Shown: positions 49,019-57,451 of the stretch, in pieces
Layout: the number at the start of each line of letters is the position of its first letter
Numbering within the stretch: position 1 is the stretch's first letter
NCBI RefSeq assembly: GCF_005217525.1
Contig: NZ_PNXQ01000014.1
Coordinates: 273,353-337,352 of the forward strand
Origin: Paenibacillus terrae
GTDB lineage: Bacteria; Bacillota; Bacilli; Paenibacillales; Paenibacillaceae
Direction of reading: 5' to 3'
DNA: 64,000 nt
Program-made: the position numbers and the translations under genes
Notes under the pieces: generated by a model
Told to the model about the DNA's origin: nothing
Databases searched by the model: none
The model's input: the letters and a program-made list of their open reading frames with translations, nothing else

Positions 49019-50695
49019 GTGAATATGGATTTGCGCAACACTGGGGGGACGGGGGATGATCCCGATGCGATCCTCGCTGACATGAGCCTTGCGGACAAAA
49101 TCGGCCAAATGTTAATGTGCGGCTTTGAAGGAACTGTCCTGACGGATAAAGTTCGGGAGCTTGTCGCAACCGGCAAAATCGGGGGAATTATCTATTTCGC
49201 CCGCAATGTGGAGTCGCCGGAGCAGGTGGCACGGCTGACGGCGTCGTTGCAGCGTGCGGCTCTGGAGGGCGGGACGCCACCGCTTTTTATATCCATTGAC
49301 CAGGAAGGCGGCATGGTGGCGCGGATTACCGAGGGTGTTGCTCTAATGCCTGGCGGAATGGCAATTGCCGCAGCAGGGTCGGAAGCCGATGCATATGATG
49401 CCGCTTTTGTCAGCGGGAACGAGCTGGCGGCAATGGGCATCAATCTGAACTATGCTCCGGTGATGGATGTCAACAATAATGCGGACAATCCGGTAATCGG
49501 AGTCCGCTCCTTCGGGGAGTTGCCACAGCGCGTGGCCGATTTCGGAGCGGCAACGTTGCGCGGGTTCCAGGATGCCGGTGTTGCCGCTACGGCGAAGCAT
49601 TTTCCCGGCCATGGCGATACCGCCGTCGATTCCCATCTGGATCTGCCGACGGTGCCGCATGATCGGATACGGATGGAGCAGGTGGAATTGATGCCGTTCA
49701 GACTGGCAATCGCTGAAGGGGTGGATGCCATGATGTCGGCGCATATTTATTTTCCGGCGCTGGAGCCGGAGAAGTTGCCCGTTACCCTGTCGAAGACGGT
49801 ATTGACCGGACTGTTGCGCGAGGAGCTTGGTTTTGAAGGCATCATTATGACCGATTGCATGGAAATGAATGCGATCGCTGAACATTACGGAACAGTGGAA
49901 GCATCCGTAATGGCGATTGAAGCGGGCGCGGACATGATCCTGATCAGCCACCGCGCCGACCGCCAGCTTGCCGCCATTGCGGCGATCGGCCGGGCGGTAG
50001 CGGAGGGACGGCTGAGCGAGGCACGCCTCGATGTGTCGGTGCGCCGACTGCTGGCCCTGAAGGCGAAGCGCGGTCTGCTTGGGGGCGGCGGTGCAGCAGG
50101 CCAGGCGTTATCCGGCCTGGCACGCTGCGGAACCGCAGCACACCTGGAGGTGGCGAGGCGGATCAGCGAAGCCAGCGTGACGCTGGTTCGCAACGATGCG
50201 CCAGTGCTGCCCCTGCGGCGGTTGCGCACGTTGGTGATTACGGCTGCTCCGATGGTCGCCACGCAGGTCGATGAATCCTTCGCGCCTGCTCCTGGCCTTG
50301 GTACGGCGCTGAGCAAGCATGGCCTGGCTTGCGAAGACCGCGTCATTCCGTCCGATCAATTCGCACAGTACAGCGCAGAACTGCTGGCGGTAGCCGCTGC
50401 GGAGGAAATCGGTCAGATTGTGCTCGGCACCTACAACGCCAGGTTTAATCCCGCGCAGGCCAAGCTGGCCGAAGCATTGCAGACGCTCGGCAAGCCAATG
50501 GCCGTCGTCGCACTGCGCAATCCGTATGACCTGCTCGTCATGCCGGGCGTGCAGGTCTATGCCGCCGTTTACGAGAGTCGTCCGCTCGCACTGGAGAGCG
50601 CGGCCAAAGCGCTGCTCGGGGAAATTCCTTTCCGCGGGCGGCTGCCAGTCTCACTGGGCTCCGACTATCCGGCGGGGTGGGGAATGAGCCTATGA
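49019..50695 (+). CDS. nagZ: Beta-N-acetylglucosaminidase NagZ (GH3)
   Basis: A 558-residue GH3 enzyme, two-domain size like Bacillus NagZ. The catalytic loop KHFPGHGDTAVDSHLDLP (about 193-210) provides the Asp-His acid/base dyad, and the nucleophile Asp is in IIMTDCMEMNAI (about 278). It removes GlcNAc from GlcNAc-MurNAc or GlcNAc-anhydroMurNAc. No signal peptide is present, in contrast to secreted Bacillus NagZ, arguing for cytosolic cleavage. GTG 49019 behind GAAGGGAGGAG is the likely start, with ATG two codons later possible. The stop overlaps anmK (ATGA). Confidence 0.93.
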   Translation: MNMDLRNTGGTGDDPDAILADMSLADKIGQMLMCGFEGTVLTDKVRELVATGKIGGIIYFARNVESPEQVARLTASLQRAALEGGTPPLFISIDQEGGMVARITEGVALMPGGMAIAAAGSEADAYDAAFVSGNELAAMGINLNYAPVMDVNNNADNPVIGVRSFGELPQRVADFGAATLRGFQDAGVAATAKHFPGHGDTAVDSHLDLPTVPHDRIRMEQVELMPFRLAIAEGVDAMMSAHIYFPALEPEKLPVTLSKTVLTGLLREELGFEGIIMTDCMEMNAIAEHYGTVEASVMAIEAGADMILISHRADRQLAAIAAIGRAVAEGRLSEARLDVSVRRLLALKAKRGLLGGGGAAGQALSGLARCGTAAHLEVARRISEASVTLVRNDAPVLPLRRLRTLVITAAPMVATQVDESFAPAPGLGTALSKHGLACEDRVIPSDQFAQYSAELLAVAAAEEIGQIVLGTYNARFNPAQAKLAEALQTLGKPMAVVALRNPYDLLVMPGVQVYAAVYESRPLALESAAKALLGEIPFRGRLPVSLGSDYPAGWGMSL

Positions 50696-51879
50696 TCGGT
50701 CCACTCTGGAACAAAACTAATGCCACTGTAGTCGGCTTGATGTCTGGCACCTCGCTGGACGGTATTGATGCCGCAGTGGTGTCTATTGAAGGCTGTGGAA
50801 TGGGTGCGCGGGTGAAGCTGCTGCATTATCACAGCGTGCCTTATGAAGCTGCGCTCCGTGAGCGGCTCAAGTTGCTGTGCACCGTGGAGCATTCATCGGT
50901 AGAGCTGGTATGCGGCATGAATGTCTATTTGGCCGAACGGTTTGCCGAAGCGGCAATTGAGGCGGTGCGCGGGGCCGGAATGGAGATGGAAGAGATCGAC
51001 TTGATCAGCTCCCATGGACAGACCGTCTGGCATATCCCGGAAAAAGCCGGCCATGATCCCCATCTGCTCCGTTCCACCTTGCAGCTTGGAGATTTGTCCG
51101 TGCTGGCCAAACGAACGGGCAGGTATGTTGTCGGGGACTTCCGCCCGGCTGACATGGCCGTCGGTGGCCAGGGAGCGCCGCTGGTTCCGTACGGCGACCT
51201 GATCCTCTTCCGGCATCCTGAAAAAGGACGGCTGCTCCAGAATATCGGTGGTATCGGCAACTGCACCATATTGCCGCCTTCGTGCACTCCTGAACAGGTC
51301 TTCGCGTTCGATACCGGTCCAGGCAACATGGTTATTGATCAGGTGGTGCACCTGCTGACGGATGGCCGCTTGTCCTACGACGAGGACGGAGCTTGGGCAT
51401 TGCAGGGCCAGCCCGACGGGACGCTGGTATCAGAAATGCTGGAGCATCCCTATTTCGCCCGGAAGCCGCCGAAGTCGACGGGCCGGGAAATATTCGGCAA
51501 AGACTATGCCCGGCAGTTCGTAGCTTCGGCCCGGCAGCACGGGCTTGACGGTGCGGATATGGTGGCAACAGCCACCGCCTTTACCGCTCGTACGATCGCC
51601 GACGGCTATCGCCGCCATGTGTTTCCGGTGTGCCGGATGGATGAAGTGATCGTCAGCGGCGGAGGCGCGCATAACCGCACGCTGCTGGCTATGCTGGAGC
51701 GCCTGCTGCCGGAGCAGAAGGTGCTGACTTCGGGGGCGCTCGGAGTGAGCGACGATGCCAAAGAAGCCGTTATTTTCGCGCTGCTCGGCAACGATTTTAT
51801 GCACGGTCTCTGCAATAATCTGCCTTCCGCCACCGGAGCGGAACGCCCTACCGTTATGGGGAAGCTGGCCTTCCCCTAA
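50692..51879 (+). CDS. anmK: Anhydro-N-acetylmuramic acid kinase
   Basis: A 395-residue kinase of the ASKHA fold. ATP loop VGLMSGTSLDGIDAAVV (residues 14-30), SSHGQTVWHIP, RPADMAVGGQGAPLVPYGD, NIGGIGN and FDTGPGNMVID (probable catalytic Asp) are AnmK signatures. It opens and phosphorylates 1,6-anhydroMurNAc to MurNAc-6-P, the MurQ substrate. ATG 50692 overlaps the nagZ stop. Its presence implies the cell meets anhydro-muropeptides from lytic transglycosylases, its own or from other bacteria. Confidence 0.93.
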   Translation: MIGPLWNKTNATVVGLMSGTSLDGIDAAVVSIEGCGMGARVKLLHYHSVPYEAALRERLKLLCTVEHSSVELVCGMNVYLAERFAEAAIEAVRGAGMEMEEIDLISSHGQTVWHIPEKAGHDPHLLRSTLQLGDLSVLAKRTGRYVVGDFRPADMAVGGQGAPLVPYGDLILFRHPEKGRLLQNIGGIGNCTILPPSCTPEQVFAFDTGPGNMVIDQVVHLLTDGRLSYDEDGAWALQGQPDGTLVSEMLEHPYFARKPPKSTGREIFGKDYARQFVASARQHGLDGADMVATATAFTARTIADGYRRHVFPVCRMDEVIVSGGGAHNRTLLAMLERLLPEQKVLTSGALGVSDDAKEAVIFALLGNDFMHGLCNNLPSATGAERPTVMGKLAFP

Positions 51880-51891
51880 TGGAACATAACA

Positions 51892-51925
51892 ACGTCGTCC
51901 TGTCAGGGCGGCGTCTGTTTATTTT
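51892..51925 (+). terminator. Terminator of murein saccharide operon
   Basis: ACGTCGTCC-TGTCA-GGGCGGCGT with wobble pairs, then CTGTTTATTTT. Confidence 0.6.
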
Positions 51926-52153
51926 GCTGGCTCAATATCCGCAGGATACTCGTCAATAGGAATAGAGGTTACCGAATCCCCCGGTGATGAATGGCCATAC
52001 ATTCCGAGGTAGACGGATGAATAAAGACTTATCGTTTTCCACAGTTCTAATGGATCTCTTTAAACTCCCTCAATATGATTTGGTTTTCTCACTTAGGCTC
52101 ATGGATTCGCAGGATTTCACCTTTAGCTAAGTGTCAGATAAGACCCTATTGCG
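51926..52153. other. Non-coding spacer at island edge
   Basis: No gene or promoter recognised. Composition drops from the G+C-rich operon to the AT-richer chromosome here, and the next gene is missing its 5' part, so a deletion or insertion junction probably lies in this spacer. Confidence 0.4.
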
Positions 52154-52594
52154 ATGCGTCTATCCCAATGGAAAATGAGTGATTATAATGCGAAACCGTT
52201 CGATACACCTGACAAACTGGAACAATTCCTGAGTGTGTTAGTACAAGCGGGCGTAGACATCTTCCATTGCCCGACGCGTCGCTTTTGGGTGCAAGAATTT
52301 GAAGGTTCCGATCTGAGCTTTGCCGGATGGGTGAAGAAACTGACTGGGAAAACTACGATTACTGTTGGCTCTGTAGGTTTGGATGAAGAATTTGTTAGTC
52401 TTTATACGGAAGGGAAAGGGGCAGGACACAAAGATATTAATGAACTTCTGGAACGGCTGGACAACAATGAATTTGACCTTGTAGCCGTTGGGCGCACGCT
52501 ATTGAGCGATCCTGCATGGGTTACGAAAATACGTGAAGGTCGAATTCATGATCTTCAAACGTTCACTCTAGAGGCGCTTAAAATGCTCTTCTAA
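52154..52594 (+). pseudogene. NADH:flavin oxidoreductase (OYE family), C-terminal remnant
   Basis: About 146 codons matching the C-terminal third of old-yellow-enzyme TIM barrels: RLSQWKMSDYNAKPFDTPDKLEQFL, AGVDIFHCPTRRFW, GKTTITVGSVGL, and LVAVGRTLLSDPAWVTKIREG, where GR binds FMN phosphate. A complete enzyme has roughly 350 residues or more, so about 200 N-terminal residues including the substrate-binding half are missing. No ribosome site precedes the first ATG. Truncated by an event at the border of the murein island. Confidence 0.8.
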
Positions 52595-52642
52595 TGTATC
52601 TCATGCCTCGAATACCCCTTAATTTCATAATTAAACAATGTA

Positions 52643-52693
52643 AGCCAAAATACTCAAAGTCATTAATGAACTATGGGTATTTTGGCTTTTTAA
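52643..52693 (+). terminator. Intrinsic terminator
   Basis: AGCCAAAATAC ... GTATTTTGGCT, 11-bp perfect stem, then TTTT. Confidence 0.8.
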
Positions 52694-52757
52694 TGCGTCT
52701 GTGAGATGAGAGCATTCATACGTTAAACTTAAAACCAGATAAGACTGACAAAAATAC

Positions 52758-52786
52758 TTGATATATATAGATGTCTATGTAATAAT
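52758..52786 (+). promoter_or_regulatory. Promoter with MarR operator; leaderless start
   Basis: TTGATA (52758-52763), then TAATAAT ending at 52786. The spacer contains the inverted repeat ATAGA-TG-TCTAT (52767-52778). Transcription would begin at about the ATG (52793) itself, so the mRNA is probably leaderless; no ribosome site is present. Confidence 0.55.
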
Positions 52787-52792
52787 GCTAGT

Positions 52793-53215
52793 ATGTTAAA
52801 AAATAACGCAGCTGCACTGATAGGAACGATCAGAGACTCGATCAATAAATTGATTGTGTCTGAACTCGAATCCTATGGAGTTGAAGGGATTGTTCCTTCC
52901 CATGGTGGAATATTAATGTTCCTCTATCAAAAGGACGGGCTTTCTATTAAAGAATTGACGCAAAAAATTTCTCGTCAGCAGCCCACAGTCACGGTTCTGA
53001 TCGACAAGCTAGTGAGGCTGGGGTATGTCGAAAGAAAAAAAGAAAGGGAGGATAGCAGAGTAACCCTGATATATCTGACCGATAAGGGGAAAGAGCTGGA
53101 GCCTGTATTTGAAGTGATCTCCAATAGATTAAAAGAAACCATTTATGGTGGTCTCAAAGACGAAGAAAAAGAACAACTGGAGTATCTGCTGGAACATGTA
53201 AAAAACAGATTATAA
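52793..53215 (+). CDS. MarR family regulator of adjacent oxidoreductase
   Basis: A 140-residue MarR protein: winged helix about 30-95, GLSIKELTQKISRQQPTVTVLIDKLVRLGYVERKKEREDSRVTLIYLTDKG with the DSR wing motif. No cysteine is visible, so it likely senses a ligand instead of thiol oxidation. It is followed 72 bp later by the NAD(P)H oxidoreductase; the same palindrome lies before both genes. Its ATG has no Shine-Dalgarno sequence and lies about 6 bases after the -10, suggesting leaderless translation. Confidence 0.85.
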   Translation: MLKNNAAALIGTIRDSINKLIVSELESYGVEGIVPSHGGILMFLYQKDGLSIKELTQKISRQQPTVTVLIDKLVRLGYVERKKEREDSRVTLIYLTDKGKELEPVFEVISNRLKETIYGGLKDEEKEQLEYLLEHVKNRL

Positions 53216-53232
53216 ATTTTTTTAAATTAATG

Positions 53233-53246
53233 TATAGATATCTATA
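53233..53246 (+). promoter_or_regulatory. MarR operator before oxidoreductase gene
   Basis: TATAGATATCTATA is a perfect 14-bp palindrome that shares ATAGA-TCTAT half-sites with the operator at 52767-52778, implying the same MarR protein binds both. Confidence 0.65.
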
Positions 53247-53287
53247 TTAAATTCAAAATAACATAAAAACATCTGGAGGTAATTAAA

Positions 53288-53869
53288 ATGAAACATCTTA
53301 TCGTTTATGCTCACTCTAACGCTGAAAGTTTCAATCACGCGATACTGGAAACTGTTGTAAATACCTTGAAAGAAAAAGGTGACGAAGTCGTTATACGCGA
53401 TCTATATGCCCTTGATTTTCAACCTGTATTAAAAACTGAGGATACTGCCGCTATGAGAGCTGGGCAAACTCCAGCTGATATTAAAGTAGAACAGGAATAC
53501 ATTTCGCAGTCCGATACGATCACGTTTATTTCTCCGATTTGGTGGACAGGTCTTCCTGCTATCCTGAAAGGTTACGTTGATCGTGTATTTGCATACGGCT
53601 TTGCATATACGTCTGGTCCGGAAGGGATTAATAAGCTTCTTACAGGCAAAAAAGGTTTTATTGTAAATACACATGGTACACCGAATGAAATTTACGATGG
53701 AATCGGGATGACGGCAGGATTGAAAATCACTTCGGATACAGGAATTTTTGATTTCGTTGGAATTGAATCCGTGGGTCATTTACTATTTGGAAGTATCGGC
53801 TACCTTGATGAAGATGGATATAAAGGACTGTTGAAGCAGGTTCAAGACACCGTCAAATCGGTACTGTAA
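53288..53869 (+). CDS. NAD(P)H-dependent oxidoreductase (flavodoxin-like quinone reductase)
   Basis: A 193-residue flavodoxin-fold enzyme: LIVYAHSNAESFNHAILETVV at the start binds FMN phosphate, ITFISPIWWTGLPAILKGYVDRVFAYGFAY is the MdaB/KefF/NQO-type signature (about residues 78-107), and GKKGFIVNTHGTP follows. It probably carries out two-electron reduction of quinones or similar electrophiles in the cytoplasm. RBS CTGGAGGT. Under the MarR regulator upstream. Confidence 0.88.
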   Translation: MKHLIVYAHSNAESFNHAILETVVNTLKEKGDEVVIRDLYALDFQPVLKTEDTAAMRAGQTPADIKVEQEYISQSDTITFISPIWWTGLPAILKGYVDRVFAYGFAYTSGPEGINKLLTGKKGFIVNTHGTPNEIYDGIGMTAGLKITSDTGIFDFVGIESVGHLLFGSIGYLDEDGYKGLLKQVQDTVKSVL

Positions 53870-53895
53870 AATATAAGCCAGTCTTCAAATGATGA

Positions 53896-53929
53896 GGTCA
53901 ACCAGCATTTACTGGTTGGCCTTTTCTTC
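53896..53929 (+). terminator. Terminator of oxidoreductase gene
   Basis: GGTCAACCAG-CATTTA-CTGGTTGGCC then TTTTCTT; one wobble pair. Confidence 0.8.
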
Positions 53930-53997
53930 TATATAAGCTGACTCCGAATGCGCAGTGGCAATTACATGAAATTTTTAAGTTCAGTTTTATATAGATG

Positions 53998-54465
53998 CTA
54001 ATATCCTTCGACGGTTTTGGAATGTCCCTCTACGATTAAGGACATGTAAACGTCAATAGGATCCTCGCTTTCAACTTTAAAACCAAACCGTTCATAAAGA
54101 CGTCTGGCAGAGCTTCCTTGCAGGACATTTAAGGTTACACGTTTTCCTTTTACATCATTTTGTTCAAGCAGATTACTTAATACTTGATTTCCGACTCCTT
54201 TACCTTGGTAATTGGGGTGAATATAAAAATGCTCCAATAAATAACCGTCTAACGTCGGTTTAAAAGCTATGCAACCAACAAAAGAAGAATCTACTTCGAT
54301 GATCCAGGTATGTACAGAGTCGAATGCATCACGGAAGCGTTGACGAACTTTTTCTTCATCAAATCTCCCTAACCTGGTTAAATCGTTACGCAGTACAGTG
54401 GCCCGTAAATGAGCAATGGTTTCAACATCGGAATTTTGGGATTGGCGAAGAGTAAATGGTTTCAT
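53998..54465 (-). CDS. GNAT family N-acetyltransferase
   Basis: A 155-residue acetyltransferase. LLEHFYIHPNYQGKGVGNQVLSNLLEQ carries the Q-G-K-G-V-G acetyl-CoA motif (about residues 82-108); ARRLYERFGFKVESEDPIDVYMSL is motif B. Substrate unknown. AGAGGAG lies 11 nt before ATG. Monocistronic and divergent from a MarR gene. Confidence 0.86.
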   Translation of the reverse strand: MKPFTLRQSQNSDVETIAHLRATVLRNDLTRLGRFDEEKVRQRFRDAFDSVHTWIIEVDSSFVGCIAFKPTLDGYLLEHFYIHPNYQGKGVGNQVLSNLLEQNDVKGKRVTLNVLQGSSARRLYERFGFKVESEDPIDVYMSLIVEGHSKTVEGY

Positions 54466-54551
54466 CTAATGTAACAACTCCTCTATGTATTAAAATTCAC
54501 AAATAATTCATTGTTATTATCGTCAGCAATTCATTATAGTACATAGTATTA

Positions 54552-54563
54552 ATAGTTAACTAT
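54552..54563 (+). promoter_or_regulatory. Palindrome in MarR-DegV promoter region
   Basis: ATAGTTAACTAT, a perfect 12-bp palindrome about 15 bp downstream of a TATAGT -10 (TTGTTA 18 bp further up). Probable autoregulatory operator. Confidence 0.5.
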
Positions 54564-54592
54564 ATGTATTATGCGTTTTACGGAGGTTCACT

Positions 54593-55030
54593 ATGAAAGA
54601 TTATGAATTAAGGGATGATTTGAGAGAATCCGTTAACCGGATTTATGACATGGAATTATTCAGCAGCCTGACGGAGCTTATCCAAGGGGAAAACCATGTG
54701 CTTCAATATTTAGTTCAGCATCAAGATGATGAAATTAACCCATCCTTACTCAGTGACCACCTGCATGTATCCAGATCAAGAATTACGGCAGCGCTTACGG
54801 CCTTAAGAAAAAAAGGTTATGTGACCATGGAAATGTCTGAGCATGACAGACGACGAATGTGTGTAAGGCTCACATCAGAAGGTGCATCCCTGATTAAACA
54901 AAAACAAGAGAGAATTGAGGGCTATTTTGAAGCACTGGTAGAGGGTTTGGGTGAGGACGATGTCAAGGAATTTATACGATTGATCGAGCTTTCCATAAAT
55001 ATCATGAATGCGGATTCAACTGAAAAATAA
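54593..55030 (+). CDS. MarR family regulator
   Basis: A 145-residue protein. The HTH and wing are at about 40-105: INPSLLSDHLHVSRSRITAALTALRKKGYVTMEMSEHDRRRMCVRLTSEG. One Cys lies in the wing. ATG behind ACGGAGGTTC. It precedes degV by about 20 bp, so the two probably form an operon. Confidence 0.85.
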   Translation: MKDYELRDDLRESVNRIYDMELFSSLTELIQGENHVLQYLVQHQDDEINPSLLSDHLHVSRSRITAALTALRKKGYVTMEMSEHDRRRMCVRLTSEGASLIKQKQERIEGYFEALVEGLGEDDVKEFIRLIELSINIMNADSTEK

Positions 55031-55051
55031 CATAATGTGAGGGTGTACAGG

Positions 55052-55882
55052 ATGAAGTATAAAATAATAGCAGATAGCTGCTGTGACTTAACGACAGAGC
55101 TTAGAGAAGAAATGAAAATCACGACGATCCCGTTAAACATGACTTTGGGAGAAAAATGCTTTATAGATGATGAAACGCTAGATTTACCTCAGTTTATGGA
55201 AGAAATGAAAGCCTGTACAACCAAGATCGGATCGGCTTCACCGTCACCTATGCTGTATAAGGAAGCATTTCAAGGTGAGCATACTTCTTTTGCCATTACA
55301 ATATCCAGCAATCTGTCCAGTTCGTATTCAAGTGCATTGGTTGGTAAGGATATGGCGGAGGAAGAAGGGGCTGATGTTCATGTATTCGATTCGAAAAGCG
55401 CGTCGGCTGGACAAATATTGTTAGCTCTAAAATTACGCAAGCTGATCGACGAGGGGTATCATAAAGGAGAGATTATTTCTTCACTGGAAAGCTTTATCAC
55501 GAAGATGAAAACCTATTTTGTGCTAGAGAACCTGGATAATTTGGTGAAGAACGGACGAATGAATAAAATTACGGGAAAGATACTTTCATTCCTGCATATC
55601 AGACCCATTTTGGGTTCAGACGGTGACGGAAATATCGCATTGTTTACCCAAGCGCGTGGTCAAAATCAAATCATTGAAAAGCTGACAGATACGATTGAAA
55701 AGAGTGGTCGGGCTACCGAGGGGGAAAGCATTGTGATTACCCATTGTAATAATCCCGGGCTTGCGGAGAAGCTAATGAATGCGTTAAAGAACCGCTATCA
55801 ATTTAAGGATATTCTGATTGTGTCCACCAGAGGAATCAGTTCGATGTATGCCAATGACAAAGGAATTATTATGGCGTTTTAA
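55052..55882 (+). CDS. DegV family fatty-acid-binding protein
   Basis: A 276-residue DegV protein: IIADSCCDLT at the start, GSASPSPMLYKEAFQG, ITISSNLSSSYSSALVGKD with the Ser-Ser ligand pocket, VFDSKSASAGQ, and LVKNGRMNKITG near residue 170 are family blocks. Related FakB proteins bind fatty acids for phosphorylation by FakA. ATG 55052 follows GTGAGGGTG; an earlier in-frame start lies before this site. Paired with a MarR regulator, suggesting lipid-responsive control. Confidence 0.88.
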   Translation: MKYKIIADSCCDLTTELREEMKITTIPLNMTLGEKCFIDDETLDLPQFMEEMKACTTKIGSASPSPMLYKEAFQGEHTSFAITISSNLSSSYSSALVGKDMAEEEGADVHVFDSKSASAGQILLALKLRKLIDEGYHKGEIISSLESFITKMKTYFVLENLDNLVKNGRMNKITGKILSFLHIRPILGSDGDGNIALFTQARGQNQIIEKLTDTIEKSGRATEGESIVITHCNNPGLAEKLMNALKNRYQFKDILIVSTRGISSMYANDKGIIMAF

Positions 55883-55915
55883 GCTATTGGATGAATGATA
55901 CTCTCTTATTAAATA

Positions 55916-55957
55916 AAGGTTTATGCCAATTCGAGCCTGAGTTGGGGTAAGCCTTTT
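55916..55957 (+). terminator. Terminator of MarR-DegV operon
   Basis: AAGGTTTATGCCAATTC / GAGTTGGGGTAAGCCTT with wobble pairs, ending in TTTTT. Confidence 0.6.
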
Positions 55958-56045
55958 TGACATGCTGATATACACATTGAAATATTATGTCTATCTTTAG
56001 CTCAAATTAGGCCTTTGTACAAGGTACATTCGTCCAGTATGTAAA

Positions 56046-56094
56046 ATAACGCATCGGCTGTTCCCTAGGATGATACCAAGGAACAGCCGATGCG
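56046..56094 (-). terminator. Terminator of GlcP-like gene
   Basis: CGCATCGGCTGTTCC ... GGAACAGCCGATGCG, 15-bp perfect stem; the minus-strand exit reads TTATTTTAC. Confidence 0.8.
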
Positions 56095-56110
56095 CCGAAA
56101 GAGGCATATA

Positions 56111-57337
56111 TTAGGATGTAGCGGTTTGAAGCCGTTTTTTGCGCATGTATAGGACGTACAGAATGCCGCCAAGCAGGCAGAGGATACAAGCAAAGCCTGC
56201 CAGCAACCAGGCTGAAGCGACTGCTCCGCCACGATCCATGCTGTTTCCAAGCCATAAGGGCAGCAGAGCCCCCCCGACTCCACCTGCACCAATCAGCAGG
56301 CTGGTGGTGGATTCTACTGTACCTGGCATCATTTTGCTGGCAAAAACGAGTGCGATGGAAAATATGCCGGACATGCATAGCCCCAGGAGTGCAATAAGGA
56401 CAAAGGTAACAGCAGTGCCCTTGATCAGCGGGAACACGCACAGCAGCACGGTCGCCGCCAGTGAGCTTAGGGCGACAAAGACACCATAGCCGTAACGATC
56501 GGCAATGTTGCCTGCGAACAGCCGCCCGGCGGCCATCGCCAGCCAGAAGCAAGTAACACTGAGTGCCGCCTCAGCTTGTGTAAGGCCCAGCCGTTCAATG
56601 AACATAGAAGGTAGGAAATTGGCAAGGCTCATTTCTGTCCCTACATAAATAAAGAAAAAGATGATAAACAGTGCCAGCAGCAGCCAATTTCCCGCAGGGC
56701 CCCCTTTGGAAGCTCCCGTGGATGGAGAATGTGGGGCCGAGCCGGAATGTATATGCTTTTCCCCACGACCCTCATATTCGTCCAATACGGCATCCAGCTT
56801 GCCGAAGGATCCCCGTAGCCAGGCTACGACTGCCACCGCCGCACAGACGGAGATAACAGGAAAGGCCAACCGCCACCAGCCAAGGGCGATCAACTGGCTG
56901 GCAACCGCGGGCATTGCTAACGCGCCGATCCCGAAGAAGACTTCCAGACGGCTCATAGCTGCACCCGTTCCTTCGGTAATACCGCTAATCACGATGGTGC
57001 CGATGACCGCTTCCACCATACCGAAGCCAAAGCCGGCTGCCGCTCCGACGGCATATAGCCAACCCCATGGGGGCAGCAGTGAGTAGAGCCCTTCTGCTGC
57101 ACACAGCAGTAGCAAGGCGAATACCAGCGTCCGGCGTTTGCCGAATTGCCTTGCAAGCCATGGCGACAGCAGGACGCCAGCCAGAAAACCGGAAAATTGG
57201 GCGAAGATCAGACTTCCGCCCTCCGTATAATTCCGGTCATAGTGGTCCAGCAGCACGGGCAGCAGAGACCCTACAACCACGTGCGCCAGGCCAATTAAAA
57301 AATAAGATAAGCTGCCAATCCATAGCAGTCGTTTCAT
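56111..57337 (-). CDS. GlcP-like sugar:H+ symporter (MFS)
   Basis: A 408-residue MFS protein. ATG 57337 follows AAAGGAG; a longer frame has no ribosome site. It resembles B. subtilis GlcP in several places: IGLAHVVVGSLLPVLLDHYD, FAQFSGFLAGVLLSPWLARQ, GMVEAVIGTIVI and MSRLEVFFGIGALAMP, and NFLPSMFIERLGLTQAEAALSVTCFWLAMAAGRLFAGN. Likely imports glucose, mannose or a related sugar by proton symport. The promoter shares a 21-bp sequence with murQ. A hydrophilic central loop (about 195-220) is typical. Confidence 0.78.
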   Translation of the reverse strand: MKRLLWIGSLSYFLIGLAHVVVGSLLPVLLDHYDRNYTEGGSLIFAQFSGFLAGVLLSPWLARQFGKRRTLVFALLLLCAAEGLYSLLPPWGWLYAVGAAAGFGFGMVEAVIGTIVISGITEGTGAAMSRLEVFFGIGALAMPAVASQLIALGWWRLAFPVISVCAAVAVVAWLRGSFGKLDAVLDEYEGRGEKHIHSGSAPHSPSTGASKGGPAGNWLLLALFIIFFFIYVGTEMSLANFLPSMFIERLGLTQAEAALSVTCFWLAMAAGRLFAGNIADRYGYGVFVALSSLAATVLLCVFPLIKGTAVTFVLIALLGLCMSGIFSIALVFASKMMPGTVESTTSLLIGAGGVGGALLPLWLGNSMDRGGAVASAWLLAGFACILCLLGGILYVLYMRKKRLQTATS

Positions 57338-57368
57338 GATGAACTCCTTTGATACCTGAAATTTCAAT

Positions 57369-57389
57369 TATACTGAGTATTTTGCATAA
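57369..57389 (-). promoter_or_regulatory. Promoter-like sequence shared with murQ
   Basis: TTATGC-A-AAATACTCAGTATA on the minus strand with a TATAAT -10 at its end. It matches 20 of 21 bases of the murQ upstream sequence (40331-40351) and contains the palindrome ATACTCAGTAT. Confidence 0.5.
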
Positions 57390-57451
57390 ACCCAAGAGCG
57401 ATTTCAAATCAGCAATATAGAGATCGAAACGGTTTAGTTCGTCTATATATT

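Noticed and set aside
49885-50346. Minus-strand open frames within nagZ
   Set aside because: Antisense shadows produced by high G+C; no start signals.
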